Of a stretch of DNA of 64,000 nt, positions 52,375 to 60,799 are shown in pieces; position 1 is the first letter of the stretch; each line of letters starts with the position of its first letter. The notes beneath the pieces are model-generated. The model did not search any database, had not been told where the DNA came from, and saw only the letters and a program-made list of their open reading frames with translations. This stretch comes from Mesorhizobium loti (lineage in GTDB: Bacteria; Pseudomonadota; Alphaproteobacteria; Rhizobiales; Rhizobiaceae), in contig CP050293.1 of NCBI GenBank assembly GCA_014189435.1, positions 2,671,001-2,735,000 on the forward strand, written 5' to 3'. The translations under genes and the position numbers were made by a program.

Positions 52375-52986
52375 ATGTCCGTCATCACCACGGTCGAGCA
52401 ACTCGAAGCGCTCTATGGCGTTCCAGGCGAGGCATCGTTGGTCAAGGAACTCGACCACGTCATTCCGGAGTATGCCGCCTTTATCGAAGCCTCGCCCTTC
52501 GTCGCGCTGGCGACCAGCGGGCCGGAGGGGCTGGACTGTTCGCCGCGCGGCGATCTCGCCGGCTTCGTGCGCATCGTCGATCCGAAAACCCTGATGATGC
52601 CGGACCGGCGCGGCAACAACCGCGCCGATTCGCTTCGAAACATCATCCGCGACCCGCGCGTCGGCCTGCTGTTCCTGGTGCCGGGCTCCGGCACGACGCT
52701 GCGCGTCAATGGCCGCGCCCATATCACAACGGATACAGCGCTGTGCGCGTCGTTCATGGTGGATGGCAAGGCGGCACGATCGGTGACCGTCGTCGACATC
52801 GATTCGGTCTATTTCCAATGCGCCCGTGCCATCGTCCGCTCCGACCTTTGGAACCCGGCAAGGCATGTCGACCCGAAATCGCTGCCGACGCCCGGACAGA
52901 TCCTGGAAATCACCAGCCGCAAGAACATCGACGGCGAGACCTACGACAAGGAATGGCCGGAACGGGCGAAGAAGACGATGTGGTAG
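52375..52986 (+). CDS. MSMEG_1061-type PPOX/FMN-binding protein
   Basis: A 203-residue pyridoxamine-5'-phosphate-oxidase-fold flavoprotein. FVALATSGPEGLDCSPRGD at residues 41-60 and MMPDRRGNNRADSLRNIIRDPRVGLLFLVPG mark the FMN-binding barrel of the MSMEG_1061 group; RKNIDGETYDKEWPERA ends the chain. Such proteins are split-barrel oxidoreductases of unknown substrate. Confidence 0.88.
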   Translation: MSVITTVEQLEALYGVPGEASLVKELDHVIPEYAAFIEASPFVALATSGPEGLDCSPRGDLAGFVRIVDPKTLMMPDRRGNNRADSLRNIIRDPRVGLLFLVPGSGTTLRVNGRAHITTDTALCASFMVDGKAARSVTVVDIDSVYFQCARAIVRSDLWNPARHVDPKSLPTPGQILEITSRKNIDGETYDKEWPERAKKTMW

Positions 52987-53050
52987 CCGATGTACTGATA
53001 TTCAGGTGAGGCTGGCCTGCAAATGGCGGCCTCCTGCGTACACCTTGATG

Positions 53051-53503
53051 CTAGGCCTCCTTCAGCACCTCATAGATTTTGCGCATCTGCTCGCCGATCA
53101 TGTCGCATTGCTCGGGTGTCGACTGGCTCATCGCCTTCTCGATCAGTGCCATATGCACTTTCAGCGCCTGCATCAGCAGCGCCTCGCCGGCTTCCGTCAG
53201 GGCGAGCCGCAAGATGCGCTTGTCCTTCTCATCGCCTTCGCGGCGCAACAGGCCGCGCGCCTCCAGCTGCGGCAAAAGCATCGTGATGTTGGAGCGGCCG
53301 ACGAGCAGCTTGCGGGCAAGGTCGTGCTGCGACATGCCGGGATGGCGGTAGAGGTTCATCAGCACGTCGAGCTGCGCCGGCTTGAGGTCGAGCGGCGCCA
53401 GCTTCACCGCCAGCGTGCGCTCCAGCACATGGCAGGCGCGCGCCACCGCGACCCAGTTGCGAAAACGCGGGTTGTCCCAAGGTAGCTCTTGTTTATTGTT
53501 CAT
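53051..53503 (-). CDS. MarR-family transcriptional regulator
   Basis: A 150-residue MarR regulator with the winged helix at 40-110 (LDVLMNLYRHPGMSQHDLARKLLVGRSNITMLLPQLEARGLLRR). Divergent from the hydrolase gene at 53551, and its own start codon lies inside the first of two operator palindromes, so it is expected to repress itself and the hydrolase until a small-molecule ligand binds. Confidence 0.92.
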   Translation of the reverse strand: MNNKQELPWDNPRFRNWVAVARACHVLERTLAVKLAPLDLKPAQLDVLMNLYRHPGMSQHDLARKLLVGRSNITMLLPQLEARGLLRREGDEKDKRILRLALTEAGEALLMQALKVHMALIEKAMSQSTPEQCDMIGEQMRKIYEVLKEA

Positions 53504-53531
53504 CTTTGAACTATTATGTTCATGCTTGAAC
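53498..53531. promoter_or_regulatory. tandem MarR operator, two palindromes 20 bp apart
   Basis: GTTCATCTTTGAAC (53498-53511) and GTTCATGCTTGAAC (53518-53531) are two copies of one palindrome (GTTCA...TGAAC) in the 47-base divergent promoter region. Their 20-base spacing, close to two helical turns, puts both on the same DNA face. Confidence 0.75.
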
Positions 53532-53550
53532 GTATGGATGGATTCTCACT

Positions 53551-54459
53551 ATGGCATCATTCGGGCTGAAGGTCATCCGGGGCGTGTTTGGCGCGGCCGA
53601 GCGTGTGGCGCCACGCCTGACCGGGCGCGCGGCGTTCGAATTGTTCTGCCGCACACCGAGCGTCAAGGCGCTCAGCGATGGCGAGCGCCGCGCCATCGAT
53701 CGCGCTGCCGAGTTCATGACCGAGGCGCGTCATCACCGGCTGAAGACCGCGACCGGCTGCGTCATGGTGCACGAATTCCGCCCGGAGCCGGGCAGGGCAG
53801 CCGCCGGCACGGTGCTCGTCGTCCATGGCTGGCGCTCGCGCACCGAATATATGCGCGCATTGATCGAAGGCTATCGCGCCGCCGGCTACAGGGTCGTTTC
53901 GCTTGACCTGCCAGGCCACGGCCAGTCACAGGGCCGGCGCCTGAACATGGTCAATGCCGTCGATGCGGTGCGGGTCGCCGGCGAGTGGTTCGGCCCCTTC
54001 GTGGCGGCGGTCGGCCATTCCTTCGGCGGCGCCGTCGCCGCCAATGCCATCGCTGGTTCGGTCAAGAACATCCCGCCGCTGGCGGCCGGACGCCTGGTGC
54101 TGATTGCAGCACCAAGCTCCCTGCCGGCGATCTTTGCCGACTTCAGTCGCATGCTCAATGTCGGACCGCGTTCACAGGTCGCCATGGCGGACCGTGTCGA
54201 ACATCTGTCCGGCCGGCCGCTGCACGAATTCACCGGCGACCGACAGCTCGCCCAGGCGCCGGTGCCGACCCTGGTCATCCACGCACCGGACGACCGCGAA
54301 GTCTCGGCCGATCATGCCAGGCGCTATGCCGGCGCCGGCGGCCATGTGCGGCTCTACTGGGCCGATGGGCTCGGCCACCGCCGTATTCTCGCGGACAAGG
54401 GTGTGGTCGAACGCGCGGTCGGCTTCGTGACGCATCGCGAGCCGTCGCTGCTGCATTGA
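53551..54459 (+). CDS. alpha/beta-hydrolase
   Basis: A 302-residue alpha/beta-hydrolase. The nucleophile elbow is VGHSFGGAV, the oxyanion strand VLVVHGWRSRTEYMR, the acid lies in IHAPDDREVS, and the catalytic His in GLGHRRIL. It is probably an esterase or lipase-like enzyme acting on the compound sensed by the divergent MarR regulator. Confidence 0.88.
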   Translation: MASFGLKVIRGVFGAAERVAPRLTGRAAFELFCRTPSVKALSDGERRAIDRAAEFMTEARHHRLKTATGCVMVHEFRPEPGRAAAGTVLVVHGWRSRTEYMRALIEGYRAAGYRVVSLDLPGHGQSQGRRLNMVNAVDAVRVAGEWFGPFVAAVGHSFGGAVAANAIAGSVKNIPPLAAGRLVLIAAPSSLPAIFADFSRMLNVGPRSQVAMADRVEHLSGRPLHEFTGDRQLAQAPVPTLVIHAPDDREVSADHARRYAGAGGHVRLYWADGLGHRRILADKGVVERAVGFVTHREPSLLH

Positions 54460-54472
54460 GCGGCGATCGCGG

Positions 54473-54868
54473 TTATTTCTTCCTCTCGCCGGGCTCGACC
54501 GGCAGTCCGGCGGCCTTCCAGGCGGTGTAGCCGCCAAGGATGTGTTTGACCGGCGAAAGCCCCATATCCTGCGCCGTCTTGGTGGCCAGCGCCGAACGCC
54601 AGCCGCCGGCGCAGAAGAAGACGAAGTTCTTTCCCGAAGCGAAGAACGGCTTGTGGTAAGGGCTTTCGGGGTCAATCCAGAATTCCAGCGTGCCGCGGGT
54701 GACATGTTTGGCGCCGGGAATTTTGCCGTCGCGTTCCACTTCGCGTGGATCGCGCAGATCGACGAAAATGGTGTCTTCATCGTCGAGCAACCCGGCTGCT
54801 TCCTCCGGCGAAACCACCTCGATCTCGGCGTTCGCCTCGTCCAGCAGTTCGCGATAACCCTTTTTCAC
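54473..54868 (-). CDS. rhodanese-like domain protein
   Basis: A 131-residue single-domain rhodanese from a GTG start preceded by GGGAGG. The active-site loop is FFCAGGWRSALA with the sulfur-carrying Cys; TIFVDLRDPREVERDGKIPGA is the N-terminal strand motif. It is convergent with the hydrolase gene (14 bases). Confidence 0.88.
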   Translation of the reverse strand: MKKGYRELLDEANAEIEVVSPEEAAGLLDDEDTIFVDLRDPREVERDGKIPGAKHVTRGTLEFWIDPESPYHKPFFASGKNFVFFCAGGWRSALATKTAQDMGLSPVKHILGGYTAWKAAGLPVEPGERKK

Positions 54869-54923
54869 GCTCTCGTCCCTCCCGGCCTTGCTGGCGAATT
54901 TCGAGCACACCAGCCGGCGTTTG

Positions 54924-55538
54924 TCACGTCGCGGCGATGCCCACCATCGTTTGCCAAGCAGCCATGGCCCCGGCCACCGTTGCCAGCAGGGCAGCGTGCG
55001 ATGCGCCGTCGCGCGCCTGGATCGACATGCCGTGCTGAACCGTGGCGAAGAAGGTTGCGGCAGCATGGCAGTCGAAATCCGCCGGCAGTTCGCCTTCGGC
55101 AACGCCGCGCTCGAGACGCTTTTGCAGGGCGCTATGGTTTTCGGCGCGGCGACGGCGCAGGTCGTCGCAGATGACACCGCGGCTCGAGTCCTGATGCAGC
55201 GCGCCGAGTGCGATCAGGCAGCCCTGCGGGCGATCGGTCTGCGCATAGGCTTTCGCCGTCAGGCGCAAGAATTGTTCGATCGCCAGCTGCGCTGTCGGTG
55301 CTTCCTCCAGCGCCAGCCAGATGTCGGCCCCCTCGGTGCGCGAATACAGCTCCGTCGCCTCCAGGAACAGCGCCTCCTTGCTGCCGAAGGCGGCATAGAG
55401 GCTGGGGGAGTTGATGCGCATGGCGGCGGTCAGCTCGCTCATCGATGCGCCTTCGTAGCCGCGGGCCCAAAAGACCTGCATCGCGCAGCGCAATGCCGAG
55501 GTTCGATCGAAGGTGCGGGGACGGCCTCGTTCCGACAT
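54924..55538 (-). CDS. TetR-family transcriptional regulator
   Basis: A 204-residue TetR regulator with the DNA-binding helices at 10-55 (TSALRCAMQVFWARGYEGASMSELTAAMRINSPSLYAAFG). The ATG at 55538 is preferred to the open frame start at 55565. Divergent from the SDR gene with a 13-base inverted repeat between them, so it probably represses the SDR gene and itself. Confidence 0.92.
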   Translation of the reverse strand: MSERGRPRTFDRTSALRCAMQVFWARGYEGASMSELTAAMRINSPSLYAAFGSKEALFLEATELYSRTEGADIWLALEEAPTAQLAIEQFLRLTAKAYAQTDRPQGCLIALGALHQDSSRGVICDDLRRRRAENHSALQKRLERGVAEGELPADFDCHAAATFFATVQHGMSIQARDGASHAALLATVAGAMAAWQTMVGIAAT

Positions 55539-55556
55539 GATGCTCTTTTCTGTGTT

Positions 55557-55617
55557 GATCGACACATAATTCAGTTGACGCCGACGGGCAAGGCTGACAG
55601 ATATTTATGTATCGATC
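55557..55617. promoter_or_regulatory. TetR operator half-sites flanking the divergent promoters
   Basis: GATCGACACATAA (55557-55569) and TTATGTATCGATC (55605-55617) are inverted arms of 13 bases with one mismatch, 35 bases apart, one close to each divergent start. Confidence 0.55.
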
Positions 55618-55636
55618 ATTACAAAAGGAGAAATCG

Positions 55637-56398
55637 ATGTCATCGAATCAACTGGCTGGCAACCAACTGGGCGGCAAGGCCGCGCTCGTCACCGGCGGCA
55701 GCCGCGGCATCGGTGCGGCGATTGCGCGACGGCTCGCGGCCGACGGCGCCAGTGTCGCGCTGACTTATGTGCATGGCGAGGAACAGGCCCGTGCTGTTGT
55801 CGCCGAGATAGAGGCAAAGGGCGGCCACGCCATCGCGATCAAGGCCGACAACCGCGATGCCGTGGCCATAGACAAGGCCGTCGATGCCGCCGTGACCGCA
55901 TTCGGCCGGCTCGACATCCTGGTCAACAGCGCCGGCATCTGGCGTGCCGCGCCGATCGATACGCTGTCGCTCGCCGATTTCGATGAAACCATGGAGGTCA
56001 ATCTCAGAGCCCCGTTCATCGCCTCGAAGGCGGCGGCAGCGCATATGGGTGAGGGCGGCAGGATCATCTCGATCGGCAGCAATCTTGCCGAGCGGGTCAC
56101 CGACACCAGTCTTGGCGCCTATTCGACCAGCAAGGCGGCGCTGGTCGGCCTGACCAAGGCGCTGGCGCGCGACCTTGGCCCGCGCGGCATTACCGCCAAT
56201 GTCGTTCACCCCGGTTCGACCGACACCGACATGAACCCGGCTAACGGTCCGCATGCCGAACACCAGCGCCAGAAGATGGCGACACCGCGCTTCGGCAAGG
56301 CCGAGGACATCGCCGGCATGGTCGCCTGGCTGGCAGGCCCGGAAGGCCGTTTCGTCACCGGCGCTGCCTTGACCATCGATGGCGGCGCCAACGCCTGA
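55637..56398 (+). CDS. SDR-family oxidoreductase
   Basis: A 253-residue short-chain dehydrogenase. The cofactor motif TGGSRGIG is at about residues 20-27, NSAG follows, the catalytic tetrad Ser/Tyr/Lys is in SIGSNLAERV and YSTSKAA, and the C-terminus VTGAALTIDGGANA is typical. AAAGGAG at 55624-55630 supports the ATG at 55637. Regulated by the divergent TetR gene; the substrate is unknown. Confidence 0.92.
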   Translation: MSSNQLAGNQLGGKAALVTGGSRGIGAAIARRLAADGASVALTYVHGEEQARAVVAEIEAKGGHAIAIKADNRDAVAIDKAVDAAVTAFGRLDILVNSAGIWRAAPIDTLSLADFDETMEVNLRAPFIASKAAAAHMGEGGRIISIGSNLAERVTDTSLGAYSTSKAALVGLTKALARDLGPRGITANVVHPGSTDTDMNPANGPHAEHQRQKMATPRFGKAEDIAGMVAWLAGPEGRFVTGAALTIDGGANA

Positions 56399-56414
56399 TC
56401 CGCAGTGGATTTCA

Positions 56415-56445
56415 CGGCTGGAGCGGAACACCCCCGCTCCAGCCG
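56415..56445 (+). terminator. hairpin after the SDR gene
   Basis: CGGCTGGAGCGG and CCGCTCCAGCCG form a perfect 12-base-pair stem with a 7-base loop, 17 bases after the SDR stop. No U-run follows, so it is terminator-like but may need Rho. Confidence 0.55.
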
Positions 56446-56607
56446 TCACGATGTTGTGAAACCGTTCTGCAACAGGCGTTCCAAAATTTATGAAAGCTTA
56501 ACGAAATCGGTATGAATCAGTATAGTCGCGCCTTACATCCGCCATGCGGTGAGCGAGACGATCTGACGTGCGGAACGGGAACCGGTTGCGACCGGAGCGG
56601 GTGATCC

Positions 56608-58500
56608 ATGAAATTCCTCGGAAACAAAGCAGCCGTGCCGCTGATGGCGATCACGGCAACGCTGGCTTTCGGTGTCCCTCAGGCAGGTGCGCAGGGGCTG
56701 TTCGACATGCTTTTCGGCGGCGGCGTCAGGCACGCGCCGCAAGGCGAGTTTCCGCCCCCACCGCCGAAGCACAAGCCAAAGCCGAAAGTGCCGGGCGGCG
56801 GTGGTGGTGGCGGTGGTGTGAAAATCAGCAGCCCGTCCTACTACACCTACAAGGCCGATCGGCTGGTCCGCATCGACTTCTCGGCGCTGACTGCAGCGCC
56901 GCAGCCGGCGACGCCGCAGGATGCTGCCTTCGTTCCGTCAGCCACGGGTGCCGCCTTTCGTGACGCGGTTGCCAGCTTGGGTGATTACGAACTCTACGCC
57001 GAGCCTGACATCGCCAAGGCGCTGATCGCCTATTACTCGGCCAATCCCGATTTCATCTGGGTGACCGGAACCAGCCTCAACAGCCGCGCTCAGGATGCGG
57101 TGCGCGTCCTTGGCGAGGCTTCAAGCTATGGCCTCACGCCCGCCGACTATACGGTCGAGGTCCCCGCCGCCGGTACATCGACGGCCGACGCCAATGCGCA
57201 ACTGAAGGAGCTCGTCCGCTTCGAGATGGCGCTGTCGGCACGCGTGCTGCGCTATGCCCATGACGCCCAGAACGGCCGCGTCGAGCCCAACCGCATGACC
57301 GGCTACTATGATTTCCCGGCCAAGCCGCTCGACTTGCAAGGCGTGCTGAAGACGCTGGCGCATACCCAGGAAGTGCGCACCTATCTCGAATCGCGGCATC
57401 CGCAGAATGCGGAATACCAGGCGCTGCGCGTCGAACTGGAATCGCTGCAGGCCAGTGCGGAAAACGAAATCGTCGTCGACCCCAAACTGTTGCTGAAGCC
57501 GGGCGAAACCAGCCCCGAACTGCCGAAGCTTTTAACCCTGATCGCGCGCAATCTCGATGACGAGATGGGCGGCGCCTATGGCGAGACCCTGTCCAGGCTG
57601 GCCACCAGCGAAGTCTATGACCCGGAACTGGTCCCGGTCATCAAGGCCGTGCAGCAAAAGGCAGGCATGAAGGGCGACGGCGTCATCGGGCCGCGCACCG
57701 TAGCGACGCTGGCCGGAACATCCAAGGCCGACAAGCTGCTGAAGGTGGAAGTGGCGCTGGAGGAACTGCGCTGGCTGCCTTCCGATCTCGGCAGCCCGCG
57801 TGTCTTCATCAACCAGCCGGCCTTCACCGCGAGCTATATCGACAATGGCGAGGAGAAGCTGAAGACGCGTGTGGTCGTCGGCCGGACCACCAACCAGACC
57901 GCCTTCTTCTACGACCAGATCAAGCAGGTCGATTTTCATCCCTATTGGGGCGTGCCGCAGTCGATCATCGTCAACGAAATGCTGCCCAGATTGCGCAACG
58001 ATCCCGGCTATCTCGACCGGGCCGGCTACGAGGTGACCGATTCGCGCGGCAAGCGTATTCCTTCGTCGGCGGTCAATTGGGGCGCCTATGGCGCCAACAT
58101 CCCCTACAGCGTGCGCCAGCAGCCGAGCGAGGCCAATGCGCTGGGCGAGCTGAAGATCCTGTTCCCCAACAAGCACGCGATCTACATGCACGACACGCCG
58201 CAAAAATCATTCTTCCAGCGTGACATGCGCGCGCTCAGCCATGGCTGCGTGCGGCTGCAGGATCCGCGCGGCATGGCGGCGGCGGTGCTCGGCACCTCGG
58301 TGGACTATATCGCCGAGAAGCTGAAACACGGCCACTCGACCGAGAACGTGACACGCACGATCCCGGTCTATGTCGCCTATTTCACCGCATGGCCTGATCT
58401 GTCCGGCAAGGTCGAATATTTCGACGACGTCTACGACCGCGACTCGCGGCTGAAGCAGGCCCTGGACGCCACCGAAGCGGTGCGTTCGCCGTCGAGTTGA
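56608..58500 (+). CDS. L,D-transpeptidase (YcbB-like) with peptidoglycan-binding domain
   Basis: A 630-residue cell-wall enzyme that makes 3-3 crosslinks or anchors proteins to peptidoglycan. It has a signal peptide (1-29), a proline- and glycine-rich linker (about 49-72), a peptidoglycan-binding domain (KAVQQKAGMKGDGVIGPRTVATL), and an L,D-transpeptidase domain with the SHGCVRL motif, Cys547 as nucleophile. Length matches the large YcbB/LdtD group. It is a single-gene unit. Confidence 0.92.
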   Translation: MKFLGNKAAVPLMAITATLAFGVPQAGAQGLFDMLFGGGVRHAPQGEFPPPPPKHKPKPKVPGGGGGGGGVKISSPSYYTYKADRLVRIDFSALTAAPQPATPQDAAFVPSATGAAFRDAVASLGDYELYAEPDIAKALIAYYSANPDFIWVTGTSLNSRAQDAVRVLGEASSYGLTPADYTVEVPAAGTSTADANAQLKELVRFEMALSARVLRYAHDAQNGRVEPNRMTGYYDFPAKPLDLQGVLKTLAHTQEVRTYLESRHPQNAEYQALRVELESLQASAENEIVVDPKLLLKPGETSPELPKLLTLIARNLDDEMGGAYGETLSRLATSEVYDPELVPVIKAVQQKAGMKGDGVIGPRTVATLAGTSKADKLLKVEVALEELRWLPSDLGSPRVFINQPAFTASYIDNGEEKLKTRVVVGRTTNQTAFFYDQIKQVDFHPYWGVPQSIIVNEMLPRLRNDPGYLDRAGYEVTDSRGKRIPSSAVNWGAYGANIPYSVRQQPSEANALGELKILFPNKHAIYMHDTPQKSFFQRDMRALSHGCVRLQDPRGMAAAVLGTSVDYIAEKLKHGHSTENVTRTIPVYVAYFTAWPDLSGKVEYFDDVYDRDSRLKQALDATEAVRSPSS

Positions 58501-58518
58501 GCAGAAGTCGCGTCGCCT

Positions 58519-58995
58519 CTAGCGCTCCGACAGTGGGCGCCGGAAGCCCGCGTCCCGTCCGGCGATCAGCCAATAGAGCAACCCGGCGACAAGGCCGGCA
58601 GCGGCAATGATGCCGATGTCGACCCAACGCTGCGGGTCCATGTCCTCCGGCGCACTCGGCCAGATCAGGGCGAAACCGCCGACCGCGGCGGCGGCGCCGA
58701 AGACCATGTGCAGCAGGACATTGCGCAACGAGAAGAACTCGGCAATCAGCGCGAAGATCAGCGTCTGCAGTGCGGTCACCACAATCGTCAGGAAATAAAC
58801 GAACATGCCGAGCGGCGGCACCAGCAGGACCGCGATCGGCGAGACGCCCATGACGTCGAAATAGTCGGGCGCGTTGGGCAAGGAACTGAGCACGCCATAG
58901 ATCACAGCCACGGCGATCAGGCCGACCAGCACCGACACAAAGTAGCCGGCTAACATCATCAATATACGCTTCATCACGTGCTTCGCCGTCGCCAT
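58519..58995 (-). CDS. four-helix membrane protein, hypothetical
   Basis: A 158-residue integral membrane protein with four predicted helices (ILMMLAGYFVSVLVGLIAVAV; PIAVLLVPPLGMFVYFLTIVV; MVFGAAAAVGGFALIWP; IGIIAAAGLVAGLLYWLIAG). The ATG at 58995 excludes an N-terminal extension that would overlap the intergenic repeat at 59019. Function unknown. It converges on the L,D-transpeptidase gene. Confidence 0.75.
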   Translation of the reverse strand: MATAKHVMKRILMMLAGYFVSVLVGLIAVAVIYGVLSSLPNAPDYFDVMGVSPIAVLLVPPLGMFVYFLTIVVTALQTLIFALIAEFFSLRNVLLHMVFGAAAAVGGFALIWPSAPEDMDPQRWVDIGIIAAAGLVAGLLYWLIAGRDAGFRRPLSER

Positions 58996-59018
58996 GCCCA
59001 TCCCCCAATGCGGCGCCC

Positions 59019-59120
59019 AGAGCAATTCCAGGAAAAGTGTGAAACGGCTCTCCGTCCGGAGTTGCGTCAAAACAAAGAGTTAGAGCGGTTCGCCGTTTCC
59101 GTGAAACGGTGAACTGCTCT
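59019..59120. repeat. rhizobial intergenic hairpin repeat, copy 2
   Basis: A 102-base copy of the element at 25709-25805: AGAGCAATTCC at the start, GAACTGCTCT at the end, with the internal hairpin arm AGAGCGGTTC. Confidence 0.75.
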
Positions 59121-59202
59121 AACGCGACAGTCAGCCATCAAAGCGAGACTGACGCAAGGGGAGGCGCCCCTTGGCGCGTGTCGCGGACACGCATCAGGCC
59201 GA

Positions 59203-59946
59203 TCAGGCGCCACCGCACAAATGCTGCGAGTCCGGCAAAGCCCAGGTGCCTTTTGCGACAAGGTCCAGGGAATAATAGACCCGGCCGCGCTCATCGTCCC
59301 TGGGACAATCCCTGGGAATCGAGATCAGGCACATCTCGACCGCTTCGCCGACCTTCGAGGCGGCAAGGCCTGGCTCGCGATCATAGGAGACAGCGGTGCC
59401 GCCATTGGTGAAGGTCGCTGCACTGCCGGCCTCCGGACCGGCCGTTTCCAGCGGATCGTCGCCAAGCCGTGTGGTGAGTGTTTCGATATGGGTGGACGCG
59501 CATTGCCCGATTGCCGAGGGCAGGGGCTGGTCCGTCCCTGCCGGGTTGCGCGCGGCGGCTTCCAGCGCCTTCTTGCCGATCAGCGCGATGTTGTAATCCT
59601 GCACCCAGGACGGCGCACTGCCATAGGTTTGCAGCGCGTTGTTCAACGCACTGACGATGCAGGCCGTGTCGGCCACGCAGGCATTGCGGTCGGCGATCAG
59701 CCCGCGGGCGATCATGCGCTTGTCGCCGCCGAACGCCGGCTCGAAATCCTTGAAGGCCTTTGAGACCAGCAGATCGATGGCCGACAGCTGCGGGTCGGCA
59801 CAAATCGCCTTTTCCGCCGACAGACGTGCCTTGCGGCAATCGAAGGATGGCCCGTCGGCCCGCGCCGGCGGGGCGGCGCCGAGGATGCCTCCGGCCACGA
59901 TGGTGGCGAGCACGAGCAAAGAAAAGATTCGAACGGAAGATCGCAT
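59203..59946 (-). CDS. secreted LprI-N-domain protein
   Basis: A 247-residue exported protein with a signal peptide (1-27, ending PARA) and the lysozyme-inhibitor LprI N-terminal domain: FDCRKARLSAEKAICADPQLSAID, which has the conserved CxxA..x..E..IC pattern. The C-terminal 130 residues are unassigned but contain four cysteines, so disulfides are likely. The domain name comes from LprI of Mycobacterium; inhibitor activity here is unproven. Confidence 0.82.
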   Translation of the reverse strand: MRSSVRIFSLLVLATIVAGGILGAAPPARADGPSFDCRKARLSAEKAICADPQLSAIDLLVSKAFKDFEPAFGGDKRMIARGLIADRNACVADTACIVSALNNALQTYGSAPSWVQDYNIALIGKKALEAAARNPAGTDQPLPSAIGQCASTHIETLTTRLGDDPLETAGPEAGSAATFTNGGTAVSYDREPGLAASKVGEAVEMCLISIPRDCPRDDERGRVYYSLDLVAKGTWALPDSQHLCGGA

Positions 59947-60038
59947 GCATGCCCCCAAGCCAGCAGGATTGCCCCAGGGCGCCGCCAGCGCCTTGGTTTC
60001 ACTTCATACTCCAAGAGTGAACAATTTGGGGCGAGGCC

Positions 60039-60331
60039 AGGGCAATCGCTTCAGACAAATGACAAGTTCGACTTGTGGCTGAAACCATCGATCGCCGAAG
60101 TCGGCGCTGCCCCTCATCGCCCTGCCGGGCACTTCTCCCCGTATAGTGACGGGGAGAAGGAGGCTGGCCGCAACTTCAGCACCATTCTGGCGACGCTGGT
60201 GATTGGCGAAATCGGCGATTAGAGCGCCCCTCTCCCCGTCACCATACGGGGAGAGGATGCCGGCAGGCAGGTGAGGGGCGGCGCCAACGCTCGGAAAGGC
60301 TGACGAATTTGAAACCTGAAGCGATTGCCCT
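60039..60331. repeat. nested palindromic intergenic repeat (MITE-like)
   Basis: The outer ends AGGGCAATCGCTTCAG (60039-60054) and CTGAAGCGATTGCCCT (60316-60331) are perfect 16-base inverted repeats. Inside lies a second palindrome: CCCCTCATC... with TTCTCCCCGTATAGTGACGG at 60110-60160, and its inverted counterpart at about 60227-60281 ending AGGTGAGGGG. No ORF is present, so it resembles the non-coding palindromic elements common between rhizobial genes. The stretch 59947-60387 holds nothing else. Confidence 0.8.
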
Positions 60332-60387
60332 GTGGTCGAGAATGCGCCAGCGCATTCGCGTCGGATACGGGCCTTGCAGCCGAACCC

Positions 60388-60645
60388 CTATTTTGGCTCG
60401 GCGGTCACGGGATCGTAGGTGATTTCCACCTTCGCCTTGTCCGTCGTGTAGTAGGTGACCGTGTAGGCACCGCTATCCCAGTCGACCTCTTTCACATAGC
60501 GAAAGCCGTCGCGTTGTTCGACCTTGGCGATGATCTCCGACAATTTCTTGGCATTGGGCTGCGGCAGCGGAACATCGTCCGCGGCGAAGGCCGGCCCACC
60601 GGCGAGAAGAACGGCGACGCTGGTCGCCAGCAGAAATCTGGACAT
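60388..60645 (-). CDS. small secreted PepSY-domain protein
   Basis: An 85-residue periplasmic protein with a signal peptide (1-22, ending GPAFAAD) followed by one PepSY-type domain (KKLSEIIAKVEQRDGFRYVKEVDWD...YTVTYYTTDKAKVEITYDPVT). PepSY domains inhibit peptidases or sense cell-wall signals. Length is as usual for the single-domain form. Confidence 0.85.
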   Translation of the reverse strand: MSRFLLATSVAVLLAGGPAFAADDVPLPQPNAKKLSEIIAKVEQRDGFRYVKEVDWDSGAYTVTYYTTDKAKVEITYDPVTAEPK

Positions 60646-60799
60646 GGCTTTCCCTCAAGGTTTTGTCGGACAGAAACTCACCGGCAAGCCGGTTTGTTCC
60701 CTCACCCTGGAGACTTGCAGCCATTAAGACTTGCGATCATTCGATTTGACGATCGCGCAAGGTGCGCCGCATCGATACCTGGCCGGGAGAGCCCGTCAG

